Notes: a model not told the origin generated them from the letters alone. DNA of 34,596 nt from Gongronella butleri (GCA_025201375.1 JAIWZP010000100.1:1-34596), one strand, 5' to 3'. Shown: positions 22,044-33,971, counted from the stretch's first letter. Program-made: numbers and translations.

Positions 22044-25000
22044 GGTTGCAAAAAAAAAAAAAAAAAAAAAAGAAAAAAAAGGGTTGTAAAGAGAAAAAGA
22101 AGGGGGAAAAAAAAAGAGAAGAAAATGGGCAAAACGACGCTCGTTTTATGGCAGCACCTGGTCTTTGTTCCTCATTTATGCTGCAAGGGCCAAGTCCGAA
22201 TATGAATTCTCACTTGGCAAACCTTGTCAGGAATTGAAAGCACGGGGGAGGGATGCGAGGAGAAAGAGGGGAAGGGAAGGGGGGAGGGCGGCAATGGGTT
22301 TGCTTGTTGTTCATTGGCAAACGCGCGCGTGCGGCGCGTGCGTATGTGCGTGTGTGCGTGCTTCAAATCTCGAGCAATTGGGCAGCCTGTGTTGAAACTT
22401 TACCATGCCAAAATAAAAAAAAACAACAATCAGGGGGCAAAAAGGGGCGGGGGGGGAGAGACACGAGAAAGTAGGAGGTGGGGTCAGGCGCGTGCGCAAT
22501 GACCCTATCGTGCTCAGAGATTGGGGGTGCCAAAAGGAGACACAAATCAACAAATGCATGATTCATTTCATGCAACACACAGGTCAAATTCGCTGAGCGA
22601 GCGCATATTTAGGCATGCGACGAAAGCCCCGCTCTGGCTCAATTTGTGTGTGGAGCTGTCACGCTTGGAAATGGGAAATTGAGAAGGCTTGGCTGCCATT
22701 TCCAACTCGAATTGGGCAAAAAAACATCGCTTTTCCGCGTCACGGGCGCCTTTGAAGACAACCATGGCCACGAATGCCAGTGTGTGCGTGTGCGTGCCTG
22801 CGCGAATGTAACCTGATACTTGAACCGTCCCTTGTCCCCCGCCCCTGCCACAGGCAACAGAAAGGGTGCGCGCCGCGCAATCCAAAAAAGGATGGAGAAG
22901 CCAAAGTGGCTGTGGAGAACACACGTCCTCCCCTTCCCCGAAGAAAAAATTTTTGTATTGTAGCAGGCTGTGATTGGGCGACGGGGCTCACTTTGGCTTC
23001 CCGCTGGGCTCCTTCATTTAAGGGATGCGGAATCCTTGTTTTCTTCCCTCTTTCTTTTTCTTTTTTTTTTTTTTTTGTCAAAGCACAATCAAAAAGGTAA
23101 ATTCGGTCTCCAAAGGATTGGAGGAATGTGGGGAGGTACATTTTTGGTGTCCTGTGATGATTAAGTTGTATCGCAGAGGTATGATCTATAATACGCATTT
23201 GATCATATCATCAATTTATGATGATCTTTTGAACTTGCCCTCTCTGAGCCACGCAAAAATGACCCCCCTCATTCTCTCATTTTTTTGTTGCTTGCATACT
23301 GATCCAATTTTCTCAACAGCTTTTATTAGGTTGGCCATTGAATTGAAGCCCATCTTGTTTAGTTTTTTAATTTTGCTGGAATAAAAAAAAAAAAAAACAC
23401 CATTGCTTGAACCTGGGGGTTGGTGCTCACACTTAAGCGTGACATTTGCGGTGCAGTGTGACTGAGGGCGCGCGGTAGCGGAGTGTCAATGGCCAACAAA
23501 AACGGCATTTGCTAGGGAAACGCGTGTCAAAGACACCGTGCTGATCATTTAATAGCTGTGTCGCGGACCCACAAGGTTTCAGCGGGAATTAGTACGTTCA
23601 ATTGACAAGCACATGCAATAAAAAGGCCATGTTCATGTATAAAAAAGACGGTCAGTGGCTTTTAAAGCAAGAAATCGCACAAATTGGCGGCCGTCAAAGC
23701 AGAAAAGCCAAAAGAAAGGCGTGTCCAGAAAGTGCGTCATGAGCGCGTCGACTTGATGCACGGCCCCGCCAACGCGCGCAGATATTGAAAATATGGTTAG
23801 GCGTAACGCGCATAAAATAGGAACAAATGGTACCTTTTGGTTGCTTGCTCACCGAGATCACCACAAAATCATTTTCAAAAGACAAGCACGTTTTATGCCC
23901 AGGCGCCAAGGAAGCTTTTGAGATCCACCATGCCTTGAGAAGTTGCGTCATGGCCCAGAAAAATATCAATTGGGCCATTTTGTCAATTTTCGATGAATTT
24001 GCAACATCAAGCAATAAAATTGGAGCCATTGTAAGAGAGGTTACGTTTGTTGCACGTCAAAGTCAAAGTGGGATCCCAAAGTGCACCCATCGCAGATCTC
24101 AAAAACACACCATTTGCAAAATCAAAAATCAGCCGTGGCGAGCTCCCAAATCAAAATGGAATAATTAGGTCCCCAGAATCCTGCCAAACTTGCACATAAG
24201 GTGAAGCGCATGAAGAAACCACGAAAAGTCGTATAAAAGAGCGGGATCGACCTGCTGCTTGGCGAGCAATTCGTGATTTGAGATCGAACTTCAAATGCGA
24301 ATTGCACGAGGAAAACGCGTTTATAAAGTTCCTCCGACGCGTCCACTAACAAGAGACACGCTAGGTGCATGGAATTGAAGAGGGCCAGGCGCGTGCGACT
24401 CGAGGCTTGACGCGGTTTTTCGCGCGACCAAGTTGCTCCTCAAACAACCTCTTCGCATCAGTTCTGCCTGGGACGCGTTTTTGCAGTGATCATTGATGTC
24501 CAAGTACGCTGCAGACTGTGCTCTTTCTACTGGTTTATATTTCGTGGCTCTGTGCCAAATTTTCGTCGACTTGACCTTGAGACGAAAACAAAACGCAAAT
24601 TGCATTTTACGCGACAAGCAGCCAGTGCACCCCAGATTTTTACTGCTTTGTTGTCAGTTAATGTGACGCGGGTACCTTATGGTTAAATGGCGCAGCGATC
24701 TGAGGACCCAAAGTTCGTCGTTTTCAAATCCTCGACTGCACCCCTTGGAAAATTCGTGTTTTTCGACGGTCGCCATTACGCGCCATCTGGTGGTCGCAGC
24801 TCTTCATGGGCGGGCTCATTTGAAAGAGGAGGCCTGGATTATTTAATTCAAAGAACAAACAGCTGTGCAAGTGGTGATTTCGTGAACAAACGATCAAAAA
24901 TTCATCAAACAGCCTCTTTTACCATTTTCTCGACGGGTAGTATCTTTCCAATCACCATGTTCACCGCACGATACGTGCCTACAGGAAGGGGGCTTCAAAC

Positions 25001-25492
25001 CATCTACAGAGAGCCAGATGCCTTGTAAACTCAAATATTCTGGAACAACGCATCAAATGATTAAAACAATATTTATTCAACAATTTTAGCGTTACAGCGA
25101 CAAGATCACTTTCAAACTAGGTCCAGCTGCGTATCATCGGCATCTAGTACATTACACCGAGACTCGTATCCAAATCCCTGTTTTCGAGCAGAAACGATCG
25201 AAAATTCGCATCTCAAGTGTGTAAAATGTCGATTGCGGAAAAGTGTACTTTACGATAGCCGAGAAAACCTGGAAATCGTCGAGTTGCGCCCTCAGCCGTT
25301 GCTTGGAAGAAATAGGGTGTGCACATGTTCGATATTGGCGGGCATTGCGGCCAAAGATGATGGATCCGTCGGAGTTTGTTGGCTGTGACGTTGTTTTTGT
25401 GAACTGAGCGGGGCGCTTTTGTCTCTCACTTTTTTCTTCTTCTTTTCTTCTTCTTGCTACGCGGCATCAGCTTCTCTTTTTGTATTGATACT
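22044..25492. other. 3.4 kb gap between divergent mannosyltransferase and PRP19
   Basis: No gene I can support; open frames reach only about 150 codons and show no family motifs. It holds the pyrimidine leaders of both flanking genes, purine-rich stretches at 22240-22300 and 22430-22480, alternating purine-pyrimidine tracts (22322..22362 and 22779..22804), and several TATA-like boxes, such as near 24230. Composition drifts to AT-rich after 23.1 kb. Confidence 0.6.
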
Positions 25493-27454
25493 ATGTTTTG
25501 TGCAAGTAAGTCGACCGCGATCTGCCCTCATCAGCGATAGTACAGCGACTTATAATATGTGCTGCTTTTTGTTTCTTTTGTTTTCTTCCTTGACTAGTCT
25601 CTGGTGAAGCGCCTACCCACCCTGTCGTGTCCATCAAAAGCGGCCACCTGTTTGAAAAGGCCTTGATCGAGAAATACATAAGCGAGCACGGCAAGGATCC
25701 CATCAATGGCGATGAAATGACCGTGGACGACTTGGTGGTGGTCAATGCGAGTAAGTGGTGCTGAGCGATGCATCATGAGGAAATGGGCAAATGGGCAAAA
25801 ATGGAGCAAAATGGGCTGATTTTTGCTTTTTTCACTTTTTTTTTTTTCCAGCGCCTTCGACGGTGAAGCCTCGCCCTCCCAAGTTTTCGTCAGTACCATC
25901 GATCTTGTCTGCTCTTCAAAACGAGTGGGACAGCGTGATGCTCGAGTCTTTCACGCTCAAGCAACAATATCAGCAAGTTCGCCAGGAATTGTCGCACGCT
26001 TTGTATCAAAATGACGCCGCCACGCGCGTCATTGCACGCTTGAAGAAGGAGCGCGATTCGGCACGAGAGTAAGAAAATGCCCATTGAGAAATTTCCCCCC
26101 ATCTCACCCTCCCATTTTAGGGCTTTGAAGAGTGTGCAGCAGCATTTGGGCACGGCGGCCCCTGCTGCTGGCGCCGCTGCCACCGCGGACGAGTCTGCTA
26201 TGGATGTCGATCAATCTGCGCTGCCCGAGGAAGTGGTTGCCAAGCTCACAGAAACCCATGCCACGTAAGAATTCGTTTTTTTTTCCCTTCATTATTTGTT
26301 CTATGCGATTTTTCTTCTTTTTTTTTATTGACGCGCCTCCCATTTCCCCCCCCCCCAGATTATCTGCTGGCCGTCGCAAGCGAAAGCCACCAACGGAGTA
26401 CACGAGTGCCGAGACTGTGCAGACGTTTGGCGCCTTGTCGTCGATTCCGTCGTTGCACACGTCGCGGTCGCCCGGGATCACGTGCGCGGATGTGGACGCG
26501 TCGGGCAATCTGCTTTTGACGGGTGGGATGGACAAGCACGTGCAGATTTACGACAAGGCTGCAGGCAAGGTGATTTCGAGCCTGACGGGGCACACGAAGA
26601 AGGTGACGAGCGTGGCATTCCGTGGTCAGGAGGGCGTGGAGCACGATGTGGCGGTCAGCGCGAGCGCGGACAAGCACGTGCGCGTGTGGGTGCCTGGCGG
26701 CGCCAAGGGATACCACGTTGGCCACAACATCAACGCGCACACTGCCGACGCCACCGCCGTCGACGTCCACCCCAGCCACGACTTGTTTGCCAGCGCCGGT
26801 CTCGACAGCAAGTGGGCCCTCTACGACTTTGAAAACGGCGCCACACTCACCGAGGCCGTCGATGCCGACAACCAGTCTGGCTATACCTCTTTGCAATTCC
26901 ATCCCGACGGCATGATCCTCGGCGCAGGAACAACCGATGGCGTCGTCCGTGTCTGGGATATCAAGTCCCAGTCGGTCGCCGCCTCCTTTGCTGACCACCC
27001 TGGAAAGATCAATGCCTTGGCATTCTCCCAGAATGGGTAAAAAAAAAAAAAATGAAAAAAATGAAAAAAAAAATTGGAAAAATCAATGGAAAATGGCCCC
27101 CACCCCATCGATTGTCAATTGCTCATCCTTTTTTTTTTATTTAGCTACATCCTGGCCACGGCGTCCGAGGACCAACTCGTGCGCTTGTGGGATCTGCGCA
27201 AATTGCAGGTGTCCAAGACGTTTACCCTGGATGCCGATTACAAGGTGCACTCGCTCGCGTTTGACGCGTATGGCCAATTCCTGGCCGTCGGTGGCTCGGA
27301 CGTGCGTGTCCTCAAAGCCAAGGATGGCAGCCAACTCGCGTCCTTTGCCGACAATTCCGCAGAAATCACCGCGCTAAAGTGGTCGCCCATGGCTGACTCG
27401 CTCATGTCTGCCAGCATGGACCGCACTGTGCGCTTCTATGGTGCTTCTGCTTAG
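25493..27454 (+). CDS. PRP19: PRP19 pre-mRNA-processing factor, U-box E3 ubiquitin ligase
   Basis: Six exons: 25493..25505, 25598..25750, 25852..26068, 26121..26264, 26359..27036 and 27145..27454; 504 residues, matching the typical length of animal and plant Prp19. The N-terminal U-box (about 1-57) reads [16 protein letters not shown], then [10 protein letters not shown] and [10 protein letters not shown], close to the family. A coiled coil for tetramerisation follows at about 65-140 ([18 protein letters not shown]). The C-terminal WD40 propeller begins near 195, with repeats such as [26 protein letters not shown] and [14 protein letters not shown]. Prp19 is the core of the NineTeen complex, which activates the spliceosome and also acts in DNA repair. 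Exon 1 codes for only four complete codons, but the joined start aligns with the family N-terminus. Intron 3, at 52 nt, is the shortest here. Confidence 0.96.
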
Positions 27455-27908
27455 ATGGACGTCTTTTTTTTTTCTCTCTCTCTCTCCTCCTCACCACCCA
27501 CGCGACCCTCACCATGTCCCCCCCCATCTCCACCATTTTATCATTTGTCGTCGAATCACACTTCTTGTTATGTTTTGTTTTGATTTCCCTCCTTTTTCCC
27601 GCCCCTTTTCTGCTCATTTTAATAAAAAAAAAAGCCATGTTTCTTCAACCATCAAAAGCCAAGGCCAATGTCATGAGCCAAAATTGCCTTTTTTGCGCTT
27701 CCAAATTGCCTCGGGTTGAATCTCCTGTTTCTGTGCCATGTGCTTGATCGCCCTGCTGCTGCTGTTGCACACCAGAAAGTGCTATTTTTGGAATGCCACC
27801 GGGAAAAAAAAACCTTGTCAAAAGGGCACATTTGACCCTTTTTTTTCCATATTTTATTTTTTTTCTTTCTTTCTTTTCCTCTCCCCATTTTTTTTCTTCT
27901 TCTCCATC
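27455..27908. other. intergenic region between PRP19 and glycosyltransferase
   Basis: PRP19 3' UTR with AATAAA at 27621, then the promoter and a very T/C-rich leader (27837..27905) of the next gene. No coding sequence. Confidence 0.6.
27621..27626 (+). terminator. candidate polyadenylation signal of PRP19
   Basis: AATAAA about 165 bases past the PRP19 stop, followed by an A-run. Confidence 0.45.
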
Positions 27909-29627
27909 ATGAAGGACGATAAGGTCAAGCCGCAAGTCGTGGTCAATACAGCTCCTCGCCCCTATGTCTTTTGCTTTTATGTCTCTGGCCACGGTAAGCT
28001 TTGTTTGGAAAAAAAGAGCTTTTTCACCTCGTTTTGCGGGCTTTCTCGCCCCCCTCCCGCCTACCCTGTTCCTACTCTTTTGCTTGCTCCGACATCGCCC
28101 CTTTTTCTTACTTTTGTGACCTTGGAAGCTAATGGAATTGTGCCTTTTATTTCTTTTTTGATTGTAGGTTGGGGCCACGCGACGCGTGCAAATCAGATTA
28201 TCAGCGACATTCTGCGGCTACCGGCGCAGCACACGGTGTATGTGATTTCCAACGCCTCCAGCTTCATTTTCCAAGGTGTCATCGACATTGGCGCCCACTA
28301 TCGCCAGGCCGACATTGATGCAGGCGTTGTCCAGCCATTGGCCTACACCGTCGACAGGCACCAAACCATTGACAACTTGCGCCAATTCCTGCGTCGTCGT
28401 CCAGACACGCTGCGCACCGAGATCGAATGGCTGCAAAGTGTCCGTGCCGACTGTGTTATCTGCGATGCGCCCTTTTTACCATGGTAAGAGCATCAATTTG
28501 ATTCATTTTGGGATCCCATGGAGCCCATCCACCCATTGGATGGCCATTTTATGAGCTGACAATGCTCACGCCATTTTTTTTTTCATAGTGCTGCGGCGGC
28601 AGGGGCAAAGATCCCCGCGGTGATTGCAAGCAATTTCACGTTTGATGAGGTTTATCACGGACTTTGTGAGGGCGATGCGCTGGACAAGGAGATCCATGAG
28701 CTTGTCCAGGTGGTGATTGACGACTATCGCAATGCAGACCTCTTGGTGCGTCTTCCTGGAGCGATTCGGATCCCTTCATTTGAGGCGGCCGACGATCTTG
28801 TACCTCAAACCCCCATTGGCGCCACGTCGCGCGGCATTGTCAATGGCAAATTGCAACTGCCCTTTGTCAGTGCGGCGAATGTGGCCAGCAGCCGCGTCGA
28901 CGGCATCGTTTCTGAGCCATTGCAGCAGCTTCAACGATTCGACCGCCGCATTGTCGACGTGCCACTTGTGTTTCGCAAGCACCACACGCCACGCGACAAG
29001 GTCCTCGCGGCGCTGGGCATTCCCAAGGAAATATACGAGTCGCACGGTGTGCTGCTGCTTTCATTTGGCGGCCAGGTCCTCGGCCAGCTCGCGTCTTACC
29101 ATGCCTCCACGCCTCTACCCCCCGGTTGGATCTGTATCGTATGTGGTACCCCCGATGGCGTCGATTTGCCAAACCTCTTTTACCGCGCACCAAAGGACGC
29201 CTATGTGCCCGATTTGACCAATGCCGCCGACGTTGTCCTCGGCAAACTCGGCTATGGCACATGCAGCGAGTGCATTTCCACATCCACGCCCTTTGTCTAC
29301 GTGCCGCGGCCGCAATTCATCGAGGAGTACGGATTGCGCAAACTAATGGTCGACCAGGGCAGCGCCGTCGAGCTGGACAGGCACGATTTCGAGGCTGGAC
29401 GATGGGCCGACGCCATTCTCCGAGCAAGCAAGATGCCTGGCACGTGTCGTGAACCGGCGCGACTGGTTGGCCACGACGGCGGGCCCGTGGCCGCCCGTAC
29501 AATCGAGCAATTCGTCGCAGAATGGCACGCGTTCCATCACACAACCCTCATCACCCATACCACCTTGGCTGAAAAGCCAATTTCCGCTGACACAGCCGCA
29601 AACCTTTCATATACCACAGCCATCTGA
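27909..29627 (+). CDS. glycosyltransferase-like protein related to the N-terminal half of L-arabinokinase
   Basis: Three exons: 27909..27993, 28168..28483 and 28589..29627; 479 residues. The spliced N-terminus carries YVSGHGWGHATR (about 24-35), the nucleotide-sugar-site glycine motif of GT-B fold proteins. It is followed by LAYTVDR, EIEWLQSVRADCVICDAPFLP, ASNFTFDEVY, the hinge VLLLSFGGQ, then GWICIVCG, APKDAYVPDL, and LGKLGYGTCSEC. This order closely follows the first half of plant L-arabinokinase (ARA1), in which a GT-B-like half precedes a GHMP kinase. No kinase motif follows; the protein ends after an Ala/Thr tail. So it is a stand-alone glycosyltransferase or glycosyl-binding protein whose donor and acceptor are unknown. 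No signal peptide; probably cytosolic. Fold assignment is strong, function weak. Confidence 0.88.
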
Positions 29628-29701
29628 GCCTTCCCCTTCCCCTCCCTTTTTCCTGTATGCTTTTAGATTCGCCCTTTTTTTTGGCCGCGTAGACAAATGC
29701 A

Positions 29702-29707
29702 AATAAA
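29702..29707 (+). terminator. candidate polyadenylation signal of the glycosyltransferase gene
   Basis: AATAAA 75 bases past the stop, in the 175-base convergent gap before the Mam3-like gene. Confidence 0.5.
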
Positions 29708-29802
29708 TCATGTGCCACTAATTATTCAAAGAAAAAACGCGTATAAAAAGAAAAAGGTAAAAAGAGAGACGTGGCGCGGTGTGTGTTTTTGATCGTGGAT
29801 GG

Positions 29803-30128
29803 TCAAGCCATGGCTGAGAAATACGAGGGAGCCGGCGACGTGGGTTGCGCAATGCTGCCATAGTGGCGTGGCGACATTTTTGGCTCGTGGTACACAGGCG
29901 GCCCGTCACAGCGCTTGCTTTGCACCATGTTTAGCAGCGATTGGAGCTGCGTGATCGGCACAGCATGCGGCCGTGGCACCTTGACCTTTTTGTGCACTAC
30001 TCGACGACAAAAATACATAAACAAACAAAAAAAAAAAGGCTGAGAACTGTGTTTTGTGCCTAAATGGTCGTTTTGCTTACCATCAATGTAAACATCGGTT
30101 TCATCAATGATCTCCTAAAGGAAAAATT

Positions 30129-30166
<38 letters not shown>

Positions 30167-31129
30167 GCGTGAGTGACGCGCCGGTGGGCCCTGTGACACG
30201 TGTTTTTGCATGGATTTCGGCACGAACCTCGCCAATCAGCTCTTCAATCACGTCCTCCAAGGAAATAACACCAAGAACGGGACCAGGGCCTCCGGGATGG
30301 GCTGACACGAGCGCCAAATGACCTGCGGAAAGGGGGAGAAAAAAAAGAGGGCGCAATGAGCTCATTTTGTTGTTTTTTCTTTTTTTTTTTTGGAGTGTAG
30401 CCAACGCACTTTTGCCTTCTTGAAAGTAATTGATGATATCGAGACAGCTCGTGTCGGGGGAGGTCTCGGGGAGCATGCTGAGTTGGAACGAGCGCACTGG
30501 CAGCGCGTCATCGACATCATATGCAATGAGCTGTTTCACCAACAGCATGCCGACAAAGTGCGTCGAGTCGAGCGGATCCGTGATGGGAATCCGCGAATAA
30601 CCATGAAACATGATCTAAAATGAGCAAAACAAAGAAGGTGAGAGTGTGTTGTGGAGGCTAAAAGGAGGCAAATGACGCACAACATCCGTGTATCAACTCT
30701 TTTTTTTTTTTTTGAACATGTACCTTGTCCACCATGTCCTTGTCGATGATCGCGTCCAGCGACAGGGTAAATACGTCTTGGATGGGCGTCATGACCTGCG
30801 ACACGCGCTTCTCGCGAAGATCAAGTACCGACCCGATGATTTGCACCTCGTCCTCCGTCAGACCATCGGCCGTGTCCTCCGACCGATGCAGAGACACGAG
30901 CGTTTTCAGCCCTAAATCACAATAAAACAAAGGCGCGTGATCAGCGGCGGGGGCTGTCAGCGCTTCCTTTCCTTCTTGACACTCGCCAGTCCAAACTTGA
31001 AACAAGCATGTGGCCTACCTGCTTTCTTGTAGACCGTGCCATGATTCTTGCCGAGGAAATAATCGAGCAACAGTGCCGTTGGGTAGCCCAGGGGGCACAT
31101 GAGATACATGAGCACAAGCACAAAGCTGC

Positions 31130-31160
<31 letters not shown>

Positions 31161-32026
31161 TAGAAAAGACGCGTTAGTAAGCTGATTTTCACCGCCGACG
31201 CGCTCCCATAGGCTGTGGGTGCCCTTCCCCTTTTTTTCCATTCCTACTTTGCGCATTTGGCACCAATGGAGAGACCATAGCGGACGCAGAGAGCTAGAAT
31301 GATAAAAAAAAATCAACAAACAGCAATTTTAGTGTTCGCATGAGTGTTCGTGGTGCCTTGATTGCCACAGAATCTGTTGCATATGCCTCATGACCACCTG
31401 AATGGCTGTTACATACATTGAGGAATCACTCTGTGTTGCAGATGTTGCAGAAAAAGAAAACGTGACAAAAAAAAAAAAAAAAAAAAAGAAAGAAAAAAAA
31501 CGAAAAGACGCGTGTGAGAGAGAGTGTGTGTTTGCATATTTGGCATCGATGACTCTGCTTACTCGCCAAAGACGACGATGAGCAACGTTGAAAAGAGGAC
31601 AGCCTGCCAGCCGGCGCCAAAGAGCGAGTCGAGGATGATGGGCAGGGTTTCGTTCACAATGACATTGGCGAGCAGCAGGGTGACGAGAACCCAATGCTTG
31701 CCGTGATCGAGGACGTGCAGCACCTTGGCGGCATTGCGCTTTTCGGCGGGCGATCCGCTCTCCTTGATCACCTGCAGCGTGGTCAAATCCAGGCCCATGA
31801 GGCCCAGTGTCAGACCAGCAAACACGGCACCCAGCAGCACAAGAAGCACGACCGAGATAAGCTTCATCGCATACACCAGCGGCACAGAATCATCATCATC
31901 ATTGGCAATCGTTGTTTCAACAACATGGCGCGCGTGTGACGAGTCAATATCGCTTCCAGGGAGAAAATAAAACAGTGCAAAGAACCAGAGAATAACGACA
32001 GACAAACGGACGAGGGCACGGAGCAT
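29803..32026 (-). CDS. MAM3: CNNM/Mam3-like membrane protein (DUF21 plus CBS pair), metal homeostasis
   Basis: Nine exons: 31563..32026, 31417..31430, 31248..31293, 31019..31125, 30724..30911, 30410..30614, 30228..30322, 30081..30114 and 29803..29996; 448 residues. Hydrophobic segments at about 4-22, 52-80, 110-155 and 175-205 form the DUF21/CNNM transmembrane module, with [14 protein letters not shown] and GEVIPQSLCVRYGL. A CBS pair follows (about 220-375): [40 protein letters not shown] and [17 protein letters not shown], leading to [19 protein letters not shown] proteins act in Mg2+ transport; fungal Mam3 is a vacuolar membrane protein tied to metal balance. Start 32026 is the first ATG in frame. 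The exon-7 donor is unusual (GAG|gttcgt). Shorter than yeast Mam3, lacking its long tail. Confidence 0.92.
30131..30165. repeat. 35-base A homopolymer inside a Mam3-like intron
   Basis: Uninterrupted A35 on the plus strand, so T35 on the coding strand upstream of the intron 7 acceptor. Confidence 0.9.
31417..31430 (-). other. predicted 14-nt microexon of the Mam3-like gene
   Basis: Between acceptor caacacag and donor gtatgt, fourteen bases AGTGATTCCTCAAT join exon 1 (GGC GA) and exon 3 (CT CTC TGC) to read G-E-V-I-P-Q-S-L-C, the conserved CNNM motif. Skipping it shifts the frame and removes the motif. Phases 2 and 1 fit exactly. Confidence 0.85.
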
Positions 32027-33010
32027 GTAATTGGGGTGATGACCAGACCACAGAAAAGACAACGTGTGTGTAAGAAAAAGAAAAAGAAAAGAAAGAAAGT
32101 GGAGAAAGAGGGCCGCCCTCCTTTTTTTTTTTTATTATCGGCGGAGCAGCGGACAGAGAGCGAGGCGCCAGCGATGAACAAAAAGACCGACCCCATTTTC
32201 ATGCATGATTTCATGCCAAAATAAGGAGGGGACCAGACCAAACCTGTTTTTGTTGACACTCCCCAAGGGGCGAGGCATCTTTTCGTCTCTCCCATTCACC
32301 ACTCGAGCCATCTTTTCATTGTTTAGACGCGCTCGCAAGGAGGTAATTTACCTCTTCCAAGGGGCGGTCAAAGGCATGTCATCCTTAGATTGTGAGGCGC
32401 TCTGATACAAAAAAAATCATGCGTGCACACTCCTCTGCATCTCATTTTGTGCATTTCCAGGCCCAAACACACCGTGCGTAGCACTCTCTCACACATCTGC
32501 AATTGTTTGGTTAGATCCCGGTCGGTCAAAATTACGACGCTCATCATGCCGTGCGAATCGTCGAGGCTTTTTCCCTCCCTAAGCGCCGATCAGACGCTCT
32601 TCATTAAGATTTCAATGATGTGGCAAGGGGGTTTCGATGGACAGGGAACAGCGAAGCTTGTTTGGATTGTCCCTGGAGGTGCAAGCAAAGTGGGCAACGT
32701 GAGGGGCAAGGCACCAAGCAAGTTTTTTTTTTCTTTTCTTTTTTTTTTTTGCTTGTACTGTGTGTATTGTACACCCGACCCGAGGCTGCATCGCATTCTG
32801 CAGGCAAGGGCGTGTACGTGCACGCGGCACGTGGGCAGACTTTGTGCATATTTTTTGCCTATACGGCCCAATTGGATCAATTTTGAACGAATACTGTAAC
32901 CTCTTTATCATACAAGTCCACCAAATGGTAAAGAAAACTTGGCTTGTTGCGTCTTGGTGGCTTCAGACATCAGCCATGTCAAACGCAGTATCATACCGTA
33001 GTGCAGTAGC
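32027..33010. other. region upstream of the Mam3-like gene
   Basis: Promoter side of the Mam3-like gene, with a coding-strand pyrimidine leader next to the start. Beyond about 32.4 kb there are only short open frames and T-runs; one TACTGTA lies near 32891. No gene. Confidence 0.6.
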
Positions 33011-33094
33011 GACCACAGTAGTACCTCGTTATAACGTAATTCAAAATTTTTGAAAACGATCGACTACGTTATAAAATCTCTCACACGTGACTTT
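33011..33094. mobile_element. candidate terminal-repeat fragment of a pogo/Tc1-mariner-type DNA transposon
   Basis: CAGTAGTACCTCGTTATAACG near 33014, then an opposed ACTACGTTATAA; inner repeats TTATAACGTA (33029..33038) and TACGTTATAA (33065..33074) are perfect inverted partners. Opposed ATAACG boxes after an opening CAGT are typical of pogo/Tigger/Fot1 termini. The element stops at the LTR beginning at 33095, so it is probably broken by that insertion. No transposase is visible. Confidence 0.35.
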
Positions 33095-33847
33095 TGTAAA
33101 ATTGGTGGGTGGAGAAATGTGACAAGAAAACAAAAGACAAGAAATACAATCGCAAACAGATACGGTTTATTGAAATGTAAAACGATTCTCTATTTATACA
33201 AAACGTGAAAGGACAATGGTATCAGATCGTGAGATGCGGAGAAACGCTGTAAGAGAGAGCTGTCGAGACTCTCCGTATCTGAGGCAAAACATACTATCTG
33301 TCGCTTTGCATCAATTGTTAAAAGACCTCGGATCGGTATCAAGGGCGTTTGTTTCAATCCATTGAATGCCATCGATGAGTATACACATGGGGCTGATCAG
33401 GGCATGGGCATTGAGCCGGTGAAACCAGCGCCTGCGGCGCGCGGCTTTTTCTTTTTTTTTTTTTTTATATTCTATTTTTGCCATGCTTGGCCCGAGCTCG
33501 TGGCTGGTCATAGCCGAGCCACGACTCTGCATGTCTGGATCATTTGTATTAAGGGCATTGATGGATGCATCACGTATTGAGCGCGTACAATTAAATGTGA
33601 GAGCATAAAGGATGATAAAGGTGCGCATTCCTTATTATGGGCATCATGATTACAGTGCGATGCGGATGACGGCCCGACAGCGGCCTGAGCGAGAGCGGGG
33701 AATCAAACCCCAGATTGGGAAGGAGCGTCGGAGCGACGTGTGCGGCAATTGCCTATTTTTTCACAACACTGGTAAAATACAAGGTACGCGCCATTGCGCG
33801 TCTAAACAACTTGATCGCTTATGCTCTGAGGACGGCAAATACAACAT
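33095..33847 (-). mobile_element. 3' LTR of a Ty3/gypsy retrotransposon
   Basis: Bounded by TGT at 33095 and ACA at 33847 (terminal TGT...ACA). On the minus strand it is preceded by a polypurine tract and carries TATAAATA (33191..33198) followed by AATAAA (33166..33171), the expected promoter and polyadenylation order. The 5' LTR lies outside the window, so the ends are inferred. Confidence 0.6.
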
Positions 33848-33865
33848 TACCCCCTCTCAGTCTCT
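33848..33865 (-). other. polypurine tract of the retrotransposon
   Basis: On the minus strand GAGACTGAGAGGGGGTAA lies immediately before the LTR TGTTG. It is the expected plus-strand primer site of LTR elements. Confidence 0.6.
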
Positions 33866-33971
33866 GACGACACTTCCATCTTGTCGTACGCAGAGCTGTA
33901 CCTAGGATATATGAGCGTTGCGATTTTTTTTTTTTTTTTTTTTTTTTGCTTCCAACTCGCTGCGTCATCAT

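Noticed and set aside
24684..24750. A-box-like TGGCGCAGCGATCTGAGG with a weak B-box-like TTCAAATCC
   Set aside because: T-stem does not pair and the acceptor ends do not match, so no tRNA gene. A decayed tRNA-derived repeat cannot be excluded.
24687..25028. 113-codon plus-strand open frame in the PRP19 upstream gap
   Set aside because: No family motif, no splice-supported extension, and AT-rich composition unlike the genes here.
26360..26998. 212-codon minus-strand open frame opposite PRP19
   Set aside because: Shadow of the WD40 exon; the plus strand encodes an intact Prp19.
33690..33720. tRNA T-arm-like sequence GGTTTGATTCC on the minus strand inside the LTR
   Set aside because: No matching acceptor stem, D-arm or anticodon arm could be placed upstream; one mismatch to the B box. 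Probably chance.
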